From Alloscardovia theropitheci (lineage in GTDB: Bacteria > Actinomycetota > Actinomycetes > Actinomycetales > Bifidobacteriaceae): a DNA stretch of 64,000 nt. The translations under genes were made by a program, and so were the position numbers. Positions within the stretch are counted from its first letter, which is position 1, and each line of letters begins with the position of its first letter. The stretch covers positions 45,558-109,557 of the forward strand of contig NZ_RXLP01000026.1 in NCBI RefSeq assembly GCF_004332295.1, written 5' to 3'. Positions 46,641-55,054 of this stretch are shown here, one piece after another. The notes below the pieces were generated by a model. That model had not been told where the DNA came from. It saw only the letters and a program-made list of their open reading frames with translations, and searched no databases.

Positions 46641-48001
46641 TAATTACCACGATCCATACCATCGTCTCTTTCTATTTCTTGCGGCGCGTCATTTTGCCCA
46701 AATCTGAATGGCAAACGTTGTAAGAAACTATCGACTTGAACGATATAACGGTTGAAACCAAAAATCCTCGAGAACAGATTCGTAAATGCAGAAATTACGA
46801 TATCTCTATTTTGCGGATTTGAATTACTTACAGCGTTCCACATAACCGGCGCTGCCGTTGAAATATTGTCCGCGACCTCTGTGAATGTCGTATATCCAGT
46901 AGATTCCAGAACATTAAATATACTATCAATCACCTGTCTGCGCTCAGTCATGCCTAACGAATTAGTCCATTCGACATATGAATTCGCTATATTGAGAGCA
47001 TTTTCTGTAACTCCATCAAGACGAAGGAAGTCTGCTTGCTCGGTATCGACTTGCCAGCTGAAAAGGAAATGCTGCAATAGGCCAGATGCTGTACTTCTCG
47101 CCACACCATAAGGCTCACGCCCCTCAAACATAAGTCCGATAAAAGAGTCTTGCGGAATTATTTTATGAATGCGCGGTTCGATAGTTTTATACCCATCACT
47201 TTCCATAAGATCGGTAATGAATCCTGGTCCGTCAAAAGAATATACTCCGCGAATATATCTTTGAATCTCTGGGGAGACTTTACTTGCTGCAAACACTGCA
47301 GTATTTCCACCCTTTGAATGTCCTGCAACCATCATCTCACGATTGCCCGCATGCGCATGAACTTCATTAATATAAGCGAGCGCACTATGCTGCGATGGAA
47401 TTTCTTTATTAAAAGCGAGCTCGAAATCTTCCCTCCACCCCACAAATGTAGCTTCAGTGCCTCGAAGCGAAATAAATTCGGTTTCATCGGGAAGTAAAAA
47501 AGTCATAGCTGCGAACTGTTTGTCATTATATCGTTCGTCATTATATTCGTATGTAAATTCGCCCACTTGAATATCTCGAAAACGTGGAGAAGCGATAACA
47601 GCACTGACTAGCTCGATCATTTGCGAGCGATTAGCCTCTGAAGGAAAAATCGACTCGAAGTCCTCGCTACGCCAAAATGCCTCATAAAGGGAAACAAAAC
47701 GAAGACTATCGTCAAGGGGTTCTGGCCCCTTATCTTCAGCGAATTCACGTCTATTAATCCGATGACGTAGTTTGCTGTGCAATTGTCCCCACCATGAATT
47801 GCTACGTGATGAAGAATTACCATCATGGTTAAGTCGGCTTAATTGACGCGTAGTTTCCAGAGTAGGAACAATTCCCCCATCCAATTGCGCATAAGATAGT
47901 TGAGAAAGAATCGCCGCATCAACATCATTAAATGGCGTTTCCTCGAATGTTTTCAACATTTCTTGCGCATATGTTGTTATCGTACCGAGAGTCATATTCA
48001 C
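46640..48001 (-). CDS. DUF2974 alpha/beta-hydrolase (Mbeg1-like)
   Basis: 453 residues, without signal peptide. The nucleophile elbow GHSKGGN places Ser229 as the catalytic serine. FISLRGTEATFVGWREDF precedes it, as in DUF2974 and lipase class 3-like enzymes, and VYSFDGPGF supplies a likely Asp. Substrate unknown; a lipid or ester is likely. It is first in the unit with yigZ and the HEAT-like gene, and divergent from the SDR gene at 48194. Confidence 0.85.
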   Translation of the reverse strand: MNMTLGTITTYAQEMLKTFEETPFNDVDAAILSQLSYAQLDGGIVPTLETTRQLSRLNHDGNSSSRSNSWWGQLHSKLRHRINRREFAEDKGPEPLDDSLRFVSLYEAFWRSEDFESIFPSEANRSQMIELVSAVIASPRFRDIQVGEFTYEYNDERYNDKQFAAMTFLLPDETEFISLRGTEATFVGWREDFELAFNKEIPSQHSALAYINEVHAHAGNREMMVAGHSKGGNTAVFAASKVSPEIQRYIRGVYSFDGPGFITDLMESDGYKTIEPRIHKIIPQDSFIGLMFEGREPYGVARSTASGLLQHFLFSWQVDTEQADFLRLDGVTENALNIANSYVEWTNSLGMTERRQVIDSIFNVLESTGYTTFTEVADNISTAAPVMWNAVSNSNPQNRDIVISAFTNLFSRIFGFNRYIVQVDSFLQRLPFRFGQNDAPQEIERDDGMDRGN

Positions 48002-48025
48002 ATTCTAATGCAATCGTGGTATTCT
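47997..48025 (+). promoter_or_regulatory. Candidate promoter of the SDR gene
   Basis: TTCACA (47997-48002) and TATTCT (48020-48025) are 17 bases apart. The lac-like operator at 48030 starts four bases after the -10. The implied leader of about 160 bases is long. Confidence 0.5.
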
Positions 48026-48029
48026 AATC

Positions 48030-48045
48030 GTGTGAACGCTCACAC
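48030..48045. promoter_or_regulatory. LacI-type operator resembling the symmetric lac operator
   Basis: GTGTGAACGCTCACAC is a near-perfect palindrome. Its central 14 bases differ from TGTGAGCGCTCACA at one position. It covers the expected transcription start of the SDR gene and also lies 29 bases from the divergent hydrolase start codon. Confidence 0.6.
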
Positions 48046-48076
48046 TAGTGAATGCAGACACTAAGTGCACGAACCA

Positions 48077-48090
48077 AGTGAGCGCAAACA
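48077..48090. promoter_or_regulatory. Second, weaker lac-type operator
   Basis: AGTGAGCGCAAACA matches TGTGAGCGCTCACA at 11 of 14 positions. Its centre is 46 bases from the first operator, suitable for cooperative or looped repression. Confidence 0.4.
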
Positions 48091-48095
48091 TGAAA

Positions 48096-48117
48096 GCGAC
48101 ATATCTGCGACATATCT
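48096..48117. repeat. 11-bp tandem direct repeat
   Basis: GCGACATATCT occurs twice in a row in the SDR leader. It is a short perfect duplication, probably recent. Confidence 0.6.
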
Positions 48118-48193
48118 GTCTCATCAACTTATATCTCGCAAGCATAGTCGCGCACCATATTCACAGTTTCACTGTCATTTCAAGGAGGACATG

Positions 48194-48952
48194 ATGAAAG
48201 TAGCAATCGTAACAGGTGGCGGTCAAGGAATCGGCGAAGGTATCGTAAAGCAGCTCGCTGAAGATGGATTTGCAGTTGCTGTTGCCGATATCAATACAGA
48301 AGCAGCTCAGCGAGTTGCCGAAGAAGTAGGCAACGGCTCTAAGGGCTACTCAGTAAATGTTGCTTCTCATGATGAGGTTCGCAAACTTGTCGAGGACGTT
48401 GTAGCTGACTTCGGCCATATCGATGTTATGGTGAACAACGCGGGCATTTGCCGCGTAGAACCATTCCTTGAGCAAACAGACGAAGCTTTGGATGATTTGC
48501 TCAATATCAATGTAAAAGGCGCTTTCTACGGAACATATGAAGCTGCTCACCAGTTCATCAAGCAGGGCACGAAGGGCAAGATTATCAACGCTTCTTCTAT
48601 CGCTGGGCATGAAGGTTTCACTCCTTTGGCAGCATATTCAGCTACAAAGTTTGCTGTTCGCGGTTTAACTCAGACCGCTGCTAAGGAATTAGCACAGTAC
48701 GGCATCACTGTAAATGCCTACTGCCCAGGAATTGTTTTGACACCTATGTGGGATGAAATTGATCGTCGTCTTGGCGAAATCAACCATGTTCCAGTCGGTG
48801 AGAGCTTGAAGGCTACGATGAAGGGAATTGCGCTCGGCCGTGGTGAAACTCCTGCTGACGTTGCAAACCTGGTTTCCTTCCTCGCAAGCGAGAAGTCTGA
48901 TTACATCACCGGCCAAGCAATCTTGGTTGATGGTGGTATGAAGTACGTCTAA
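48194..48952 (+). CDS. Short-chain dehydrogenase, likely diacetyl/acetoin reductase (BudC/ButA-like)
   Basis: 252 residues with a classical Rossmann [11 protein letters not shown] at 7-14, NNAG at 81-84 and the catalytic set Ser135, Tyr148, Lys152 (YSATK). The long block [11 protein letters not shown] followed by [12 protein letters not shown] and TPMWDEIDR closely follows known butanediol/diacetyl reductases. Those interconvert diacetyl, acetoin and butanediol with NAD(H). The second of two adjacent ATGs is chosen, five bases after AAGGAGGACATG. It is monocistronic, divergent from the hydrolase gene, with a strong terminator. Substrate assignment is inferred from similarity. Confidence 0.88.
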   Translation: MKVAIVTGGGQGIGEGIVKQLAEDGFAVAVADINTEAAQRVAEEVGNGSKGYSVNVASHDEVRKLVEDVVADFGHIDVMVNNAGICRVEPFLEQTDEALDDLLNINVKGAFYGTYEAAHQFIKQGTKGKIINASSIAGHEGFTPLAAYSATKFAVRGLTQTAAKELAQYGITVNAYCPGIVLTPMWDEIDRRLGEINHVPVGESLKATMKGIALGRGETPADVANLVSFLASEKSDYITGQAILVDGGMKYV

Positions 48953-48992
48953 ACTTTTGTATCGTAAATTTTCGATACCTCACTAACGACTC

Positions 48993-49035
48993 CCCCTGTA
49001 TATGCATATCTACTGCGGACTTGCGTATACAGGGG
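48993..49035 (+). terminator. Terminator of the SDR gene
   Basis: CCCCTGTATATGCA (48993-49006) pairs with 49022-49035 (one G-U), followed by TTTCTTG. It lies 40 bases past the stop. Confidence 0.8.
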
Positions 49036-49129
49036 TTTCTTGTATCTACTCATTCATGAATATCGCATTGAATATCTCAAGATACTGTTAGTACGAACTA
49101 AATTCTGCGAGAAGCACGCATTTCCCAAC

Positions 49130-49206
49130 CTTTTGTGCATATAGGGTCGCTTTTTATGAGATACGAGAAGAAATAGCTGTCTAAAATTGACCGATATGCA
49201 CAAAAG
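49130..49206. repeat. Long imperfect inverted repeat upstream of the DHH gene
   Basis: CTTTTGTGCATAT (49130-49142) is exactly inverted at 49194-49206. After one unpaired base on each side the arms continue with GGTC/GACC, leaving a loop of about 40 bases. It lies 48 bases before the recJ-like start. It could be a cruciform, a leader structure or a small non-coding repeat element. Confidence 0.55.
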
Positions 49207-49253
49207 AGCCAAAAACTACGCCACTCCGCCCGTTATTACTCCCCCAGATTACA

Positions 49254-50888
49254 ATGAAATCCATGCCTCACTTTTCTCCTATCATTCAGACTTTAATTGA
49301 GCGGACAGGTTTTACTGATGATTTTCTCAAGGACATAAATAAGCCATATGCTGCTCAACTTGATGGTATGGAGAAATTTATTGATGTATTGCATTCATAC
49401 CGCGAAAATAACATAACCATTTCGCCCGACTTTGACATGGATGGCATTACTTCGGGAATTATTTTATACGCTGGGCTAAGCCAATTAGGTTTTCGAGTAA
49501 ATCTCCATATCCCAAACTACACATATGGTCATGATTTTTGTAAGGCTGATGTCGACGATATTATTTCTGATCATCCTGAGACGACCGTTATCCTTACCTG
49601 TGATAGCGCAGTCAATTCCATAGAGGGCATCACATACGCACAATCTCTCGGTTTAGCTGTTCTTGTTACCGATCATCATGAACAAGAAGTTGAGTGCCCT
49701 GCAGATGCCATGATTGACCCTTGCCAACGCAATTCATCGTATCCATTGCCCGGCATTTGTGGAGCTGCCGTAGCTTTTCTTACTGTAAGCGCCTATGCAC
49801 GTAAATACGGCTCTGCGAAACAACGTCGTTATCTCAACTCATTACAAATTTTTGCTGGAATTGGCACTATCTCGGATGTTATGCCGTTAGTCCATGACAA
49901 TCGTTTCCTCGTACGCAAATCTTTGCAATTATCACGCGAACTCGTCAGTAATCCATCAGCACTTCTTACGATGAAAAATGATCCTGATGCTCATGCTGCT
50001 CTCGTACATGCTTGCGAAGGTTACCAACAGCTCTTACATGAGTTACATATTTCAGTCGATAATGTAGATGAGCAATTTTACGGATACACTCTTTCGCCGA
50101 TGTTTAATGCGCCACGTCGTGTGGGTACCGATATTGCTGATGCCTTCCATGTTTTTGTTAGCTCTGATGCGCAGAAGCGCAAAGAATGCATTCATCGACT
50201 TATTGAGGCAAATAATCAGCGCAAACAAGCTGTAGCTGAATATTTAGAAACAATTGATGATACGTATGCCCCATATATTTACATAACTGACGCTCCACAA
50301 GGAATGCTTGGCCTACTTGCTGGTCATCTCATGCATCAATCATCTTTGCCTACTGCCGTCGTCCATATCGACGCTGATGAAAAGTGTATTGATGGGTCGA
50401 TGAGGTCTCCAAACTATTATCCTCTCATCGATATGCTCAACAATCGCGATGGTCTTGTGACTATCGGACATCAAGGCGCGTGCGGAGTTACAGGACCACT
50501 TGAGTCGCTTGTTGATGCTCTTCATGGTGTCCATGTACCACATGATTATGAACCAGAACCAGCGCTTATCATCGGAGATAATTCAAGCGCTGAGCCAGTA
50601 GATGTATTCTGGTGGGATTTGCCAGCGCTAAGTGAAGTCGCAAATTTCCTCGAGGCTGTGGGGCCATTTGGCAAAGATTTTGAGTATCCCATTATCGAGT
50701 TGCGCATACCTGAAGGTGCACAGGCTATAGCTATAGGAAGCGCTAAGCAGCATCTCAAAGTAAATATGGCGGGATGCCCTCCACTGCTTCTGTGGAATGC
50801 GAAAGACGTACCCGATAGTGTTCGAGTACGTCTTGGATATAATGTTTTTCGCGGGAGGAAGACATTGCAAATGATTGGAGAGAATTAA
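49254..50888 (+). CDS. DHH-family phosphoesterase, RecJ-like
   Basis: 544 residues with the DHH motif set: DFDMDG (Asp59, Asp61, Asp63), TCDSAVNS (Asp117) and TDHHEQE (Asp140-His141-His142). A DHHA1-type C-terminal part follows (MLGLLAGHLMHQSSLPTAVVHI, GHQGACGVTG in place of the usual GGH motif), with an OB-like end. This fits single-strand DNA exonuclease RecJ-like proteins acting in repair, although nanoRNase functions exist in the superfamily. No Shine-Dalgarno is visible before the ATG, so a leaderless mRNA is possible. It is a single-gene unit. Confidence 0.85.
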   Translation: MKSMPHFSPIIQTLIERTGFTDDFLKDINKPYAAQLDGMEKFIDVLHSYRENNITISPDFDMDGITSGIILYAGLSQLGFRVNLHIPNYTYGHDFCKADVDDIISDHPETTVILTCDSAVNSIEGITYAQSLGLAVLVTDHHEQEVECPADAMIDPCQRNSSYPLPGICGAAVAFLTVSAYARKYGSAKQRRYLNSLQIFAGIGTISDVMPLVHDNRFLVRKSLQLSRELVSNPSALLTMKNDPDAHAALVHACEGYQQLLHELHISVDNVDEQFYGYTLSPMFNAPRRVGTDIADAFHVFVSSDAQKRKECIHRLIEANNQRKQAVAEYLETIDDTYAPYIYITDAPQGMLGLLAGHLMHQSSLPTAVVHIDADEKCIDGSMRSPNYYPLIDMLNNRDGLVTIGHQGACGVTGPLESLVDALHGVHVPHDYEPEPALIIGDNSSAEPVDVFWWDLPALSEVANFLEAVGPFGKDFEYPIIELRIPEGAQAIAIGSAKQHLKVNMAGCPPLLLWNAKDVPDSVRVRLGYNVFRGRKTLQMIGEN

Positions 50889-50927
50889 CTCGTCAAATCT
50901 TTCCTTGATACCTCCATTGGCTCTTTT

Positions 50928-50954
50928 CCATAGCTCTTTCTGTGGCTCTTTTTT
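50928..50954 (+). terminator. Weak terminator after the DHH gene
   Basis: CCATAG (50928-50933) pairs with CTGTGG (50940-50945) with one G-U, followed by CTCTTTTTT. Confidence 0.45.
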
Positions 50955-51016
50955 AACATAGGAGCAAAGAAGTGTCAGCCGCATCTTTGCCAGAGATATG
51001 GAATCGCTCTATACTG

Positions 51017-51832
51017 TTAACCGCGTCTGCGCCTGCTACTTTGTCGTAACCAGTGATTAAGAATTTCGTCGTATATGGTTGGGGATTTTAGACCTTGCTT
51101 CTCATGGTAAATTCCGACACGATAGCGTCGCGCAAATTGAGCTATAGGAAGCATAACAAAGAATCCCAAACCGAAATATGGTGAGAAGTAAGCAATAATT
51201 ATCGTTACGATATCCCATACCGTACGTCGCCCAAACTCGCGTCGAATAATACGAAATGCCGTATCACTCGTGTAAGCATCATTCATCATTTCAGAATCAA
51301 TAAGACGATATTTCAGCACCAGCCATTGCATCAGCGTGCTTATCAAAGATACGATAAATATGAGAGTTCCGTACGCCACGACGGAAATATTATAGCTTTC
51401 ATATTCAAACATGAATTTCGTAAAAAGTGGTAATAAGCAGATACCTAAGAGGAAAAAGAAATCAAGTGTGATAAGAGGGATATTCGCGTGTGTGATAATA
51501 GACATAAGCCGCGAGCGCTCAAAATAAAAATTCGCTAGGACAACGAAGCTTAATGCAAAAAATCCTATTTGCACTGTAACCTCTGGCACAGCACTCCACT
51601 GACGGGGAGCAGCAATTTCTAATACGATAATTGTCATCGCAATTGCGAAAATTCCATCAGCAAGAGCATTCATATGTTCGTGAATAAATTGCTCTTGATT
51701 ATCTTGAATATGATTATGTGCTTCATGTGCACCTTGAATTTTCTCTATTAATTCACGGTTAAGATTCTCGCGCTCTTTTTCCATCTCGGCACGGCGATTT
51801 TGACGATTTTCGCGATTCTCTTTTTCGCTCAT
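51017..51832 (-). CDS. TMEM175-family (DUF1211) membrane protein
   Basis: 271 residues. A highly charged Lys/Glu/Asn/Arg leader (residues 1-50) probably forms a coiled coil. After it the signature helix MNALADGIFAIAMTIIVLEI appears; most members have FSDG where this one has LADG. Five further membrane helices follow. Bacterial TMEM175 proteins are tetrameric potassium-selective channels. This one has a single six-helix repeat, as in bacterial homologs. It ends in a basic tail SSRRRRG. It converges with the DHH gene. Confidence 0.85.
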   Translation of the reverse strand: MSEKENRENRQNRRAEMEKERENLNRELIEKIQGAHEAHNHIQDNQEQFIHEHMNALADGIFAIAMTIIVLEIAAPRQWSAVPEVTVQIGFFALSFVVLANFYFERSRLMSIITHANIPLITLDFFFLLGICLLPLFTKFMFEYESYNISVVAYGTLIFIVSLISTLMQWLVLKYRLIDSEMMNDAYTSDTAFRIIRREFGRRTVWDIVTIIIAYFSPYFGLGFFVMLPIAQFARRYRVGIYHEKQGLKSPTIYDEILNHWLRQSSRRRRG

Positions 51833-52033
51833 ACTTTATCTCTTCCCCGCTTCTGTCCAAAACATCTGTATACATGGCCTAAGCGGACGTATCATCCAGG
51901 CATCACTATTCATTACTTCCTATAAGCACATTCTTGCCTATAAACCAAGTCATTGTGACGACATACTTAAGTATATCTAACTGCGAGTATGCCGCTTTAG
52001 AGATGATGTACAGCAGTCGCAATAGATAATCAA
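51833..52033. other. Spacer upstream of the TMEM175 gene
   Basis: About 200 AT-rich bases between the TMEM175 start and the tRNA terminator. No gene or clear promoter is recognised. Confidence 0.4.
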
Positions 52034-52070
52034 AAGGCTTCTTAGATTCACACGAAATCTAAGAAGCCTT
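52034..52070 (-). terminator. Terminator of tRNA-Ser(GCT)
   Basis: AAGGCTTCTTAGATT (52034-52048) is exactly complementary to 52056-52070. TTTTGATT follows on the minus strand, immediately after the tRNA. Confidence 0.85.
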
Positions 52071-52075
52071 ACTCG

Positions 52076-52162
52076 CGGAGACGAGGAGATTCGAACTCCT
52101 GAACCACTTACGCAGTTAACACCTTAGCAGGGTGCCCCTTTCGGCCACTCAGGCACGTCTCC
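52076..52162 (-). tRNA. tRNA-Ser (anticodon GCT)
   Basis: This 87-nt tRNA has acceptor GGAGACG/CGTCTCC, an anticodon loop CTGCTAA giving GCT (reads AGC/AGU), a long variable arm and T-loop TTCGAAT. The discriminator is G and CCA is not encoded. Confidence 0.95.
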
Positions 52163-52264
52163 ATTGCATAAACATGCAACTTTGCTAGTTTATCATTTTT
52201 TCGGCAATGAGCAAATCGGTGTGTACACTATACGATACATTCGTATATATTCCAAGACATTATA

Positions 52265-53275
52265 TTATTCTTCGATATCAATTTCTTCACTTTGCCCCTC
52301 GTCATTGACCACTCTCGCATGATGTCGTGACGTCAAATCGTGCGACGGGAGAGGCGAATTATCACTAGAGAAGCTAATAACAACAGCAAAAACGATAATT
52401 CCCACTCCTAAATAATCCAATATTCCAGGACGTGATCCAAACAGTAACGAGACGAACAAATTTACCGCTGGCAATAACGATTGCATAACAGAGAAACGAT
52501 TTGCCGTCATACGCCTCATGAGCACCTGATCAAGAACATATGAAACGATTGATGCTCCTAAAGTGATAACAATCATCAAAACAATAAGCTTGAGCCATCC
52601 ATGATTTCCACGAGCCCATGTCGCATATGGAGCAGGATTCATAACGCCACGTATTGCAGGAACTGCTAACACGAAACTTTGAATAATCCATCCTAAAGTC
52701 AAGGAAATCGTCAAATTATCAAGCCCGGACGAACCATGCGCTACCATACGTCCAAGCACGATATATATGCCCCACATAATGCCACTGCAGATAATCGCAA
52801 TCAGACCGGGGATCGATGATGGGCCGATTCCAAAAATTGCCCCACCAGCCAGAGTAAGCAAACCTACAAAAGCTAATGCAGCACCTAAATACTCGCGCCA
52901 AGTCTTACCGGTAAAAACTGCAACTGCAAGTGGGCCAATGAATTCAATTGCCATCGCTACTCCAGAATTGAGAGTTTTAATAGCTATATAAAAAACTCCA
53001 TTCATCCCTGCAACCGCAACACCAAGAGCAGCAAGAATAATCCATGTCTTAGCATCCTTAGGCAACTGTGCACGTTTTTTACGCGATAAGGGGCGACGCC
53101 ACGCCATCATGATGATAGCAGTCAACGCCACTCGCCACCATGAAACATATAAAGGCTCGATTTGAGTAAAGGCAATTTTGCTTAGCTCATTCGCTAAGGA
53201 GATAGCTATCATTTGGAATGCTAGTACATACAACACCGGTGACGTGTACAACGCATGACTTATCCATTTCTTCAT
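52265..53275 (-). CDS. EamA/DMT-family transporter
   Basis: 336 residues with ten predicted membrane helices in two EamA repeats (IEPLYVSWWRVALTAIIMM; GLDNLTISLTLGWIIQSFVL). The MAIEFIGPLAVAVFTGK block is typical of RhtA-like exporters of amino acids or other metabolites. An acidic cytoplasmic tail ends it. The substrate cannot be deduced. It is divergent from dinB, 79 bases apart. Confidence 0.88.
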   Translation of the reverse strand: MKKWISHALYTSPVLYVLAFQMIAISLANELSKIAFTQIEPLYVSWWRVALTAIIMMAWRRPLSRKKRAQLPKDAKTWIILAALGVAVAGMNGVFYIAIKTLNSGVAMAIEFIGPLAVAVFTGKTWREYLGAALAFVGLLTLAGGAIFGIGPSSIPGLIAIICSGIMWGIYIVLGRMVAHGSSGLDNLTISLTLGWIIQSFVLAVPAIRGVMNPAPYATWARGNHGWLKLIVLMIVITLGASIVSYVLDQVLMRRMTANRFSVMQSLLPAVNLFVSLLFGSRPGILDYLGVGIIVFAVVISFSSDNSPLPSHDLTSRHHARVVNDEGQSEEIDIEE

Positions 53276-53354
53276 AAGGTAATAGAGTATCGCCTTGAGC
53301 CGATAACGTTGAATATATGCAAGATATATGCAAGTCTGACAGTATGATAAGCGT

Positions 53355-54668
53355 ATGAGTACTGCACCACGAAATGAGGCTGTTAAGCGTGACTGGGGTC
53401 ATGATGCTTCTGGGTGCACTATACTCCACATCGATATGGATGCTTTTTATGCATCGTGTGAGATAAGACGTCACCCTGAGCTTGCTGGTAAGCCTGTTAT
53501 TATCGGGACAGGTACCCGTTCAGTTGTATCTGCTGCTAATTATGAAGCTCGTGTTTTCGGTGTTAATTCTGCTATGCCTGTGGCTCGCGCAAGAAAATTA
53601 TGCCCGCATGGTGTCTTCTTACCCGTTGATATGGATTATTATCGTGCGATATCTCATCAAGTTTTTGACATTTTCGGCGAGATTACGGATTGTATAGAAC
53701 ACGTGAGCGTTGACGAATGCTTCATGGATGTCAGTAATGCTTTACGTATATGGAAATCGCCTGTAGATATTGCACGATGGATTCGTGCAACCGTTTATAA
53801 ACGTCTGGGTTTAACTTGTTCAGTTGGAATTGCGACAAACAAACTTATCGCAAAACTCGCTTCTACAAATGCCAAACCGAACGGGATGTTGCTTATTCCA
53901 GCCAATCGTCATGCAGATTTTATTCGCATGATGCCAGTTCGCTCTATTCCTGGTGTCGGCCCATCTACTCAAAAGCGTTTGGAAGAATACGGCGTAACTA
54001 CCGTCGCTCAATTAAGCCAGCTACGAGAAATTGATATCATTCATGCGCTAGGTTCAGCAGTTAGCGGTCATAATCTTTATCTCGCTGCTCAAGGAAAAGA
54101 TGAGCGCAAAGTGGTCGTAAACGCTCCAGAAAAATCAATTGGACATGAACGAACCTTGAGAGAAGATACTCGAGATGCACGTACGGTCCTCAATCTCTTA
54201 CGGCAAAGTTGCGACGCAACTGCATCTACGCTTCGCGCGCGTGGCCTAGTAGCACGGACTATTACAGTCAAACTTCGCTTCGCGAATTTGAATTATGCGA
54301 GTAAATCGTTCACGATGACTTATCCCACGCAGTCGGCAGCTGAACTTTTTAGCCACGCTAAGACACTTCTCAATCTCATTCTTCCGCGTAACGATGAGAA
54401 GGATTTGCTTCCTCAATTTATTCGATTAGCAGGTATTAGCACGTCAAACCTAAGCGCAGTATCGACAACTATGATCCAAGATAGCTTCGGAGATTTATTT
54501 GATGATGATCCCCATACATCACATGAATCTGATGACAGTGGTACTTCCGCCACAGAAAGCAAGCTATCATCTACTCGTTCCACGCTAAAAAGTACCCGTA
54601 AAGCAGAAAAAACGCTTGACGATATACGCAAGCGTTTTGGGAAAGATGCTATAAACTTTGGTATCTAA
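53355..54668 (+). CDS. dinB: DNA polymerase IV (Y-family, DinB)
   Basis: 437 residues. The catalytic metal ligands are seen in HIDMDAFYASCE (Asp27, Asp29) and VSVDECFMD (Asp120, Glu121), with a Tyr steric gate at 32. Helix-hairpin-helix motifs (VRSIPGVGPSTQKRLEEYGV) and a little-finger domain (EKSIGHERTL) follow. The last roughly 60 residues are a Ser/Thr-rich tail ending DIRKRFGKDAINFG. It performs translesion synthesis. No SOS-box was recognised in the 79-base intergenic region. Confidence 0.95.
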   Translation: MSTAPRNEAVKRDWGHDASGCTILHIDMDAFYASCEIRRHPELAGKPVIIGTGTRSVVSAANYEARVFGVNSAMPVARARKLCPHGVFLPVDMDYYRAISHQVFDIFGEITDCIEHVSVDECFMDVSNALRIWKSPVDIARWIRATVYKRLGLTCSVGIATNKLIAKLASTNAKPNGMLLIPANRHADFIRMMPVRSIPGVGPSTQKRLEEYGVTTVAQLSQLREIDIIHALGSAVSGHNLYLAAQGKDERKVVVNAPEKSIGHERTLREDTRDARTVLNLLRQSCDATASTLRARGLVARTITVKLRFANLNYASKSFTMTYPTQSAAELFSHAKTLLNLILPRNDEKDLLPQFIRLAGISTSNLSAVSTTMIQDSFGDLFDDDPHTSHESDDSGTSATESKLSSTRSTLKSTRKAEKTLDDIRKRFGKDAINFGI

Positions 54669-54691
54669 TTGTTTTATAGGACAACCAAATT

Positions 54692-55033
54692 TTAATTATT
54701 CGCTAAATATTCAGCATTAATATCCGCTGGCAATTTGGCTATATCCGCGTGATCATGATCAATTGGCCCTGCTCCAGCAGCTCCACCGAAATCACCAACC
54801 TCGGCGAAATAGTCATCAGCAACTGCCTTATACCATGCCCAATCATCCGGCAAATCATCTTCATAGAAAATGGCTTCAGTCGGACATACTGGCTCACATG
54901 CACCGCAGTCGACGCATTCATTTGGGTTAATATAAAGAGTTCGTGGCCCTTCATAAATGCAGTCGACAGGGCATTCGTCCACGCATGCCTTATCTTTAAC
55001 ATCCACACAAGGTTCAGCAATTACGTATGTCAT
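54692..55033 (-). CDS. fdxA: 7Fe ferredoxin
   Basis: 113 residues closely following mycobacterial FdxA: Cys9, Cys17, Cys21, Cys25, then [11 protein letters not shown] with Cys40, 43, 46 and 50. In relatives one set holds a [3Fe-4S] and the other a [4Fe-4S] cluster. The C-terminal half ([20 protein letters not shown]) is the usual helical extension. It is an electron carrier in the cytoplasm. It follows murB after 21 bases and is probably cotranscribed. Confidence 0.95.
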   Translation of the reverse strand: MTYVIAEPCVDVKDKACVDECPVDCIYEGPRTLYINPNECVDCGACEPVCPTEAIFYEDDLPDDWAWYKAVADDYFAEVGDFGGAAGAGPIDHDHADIAKLPADINAEYLANN

Positions 55034-55054
55034 GTTTTAACTCTACCTTATTCT

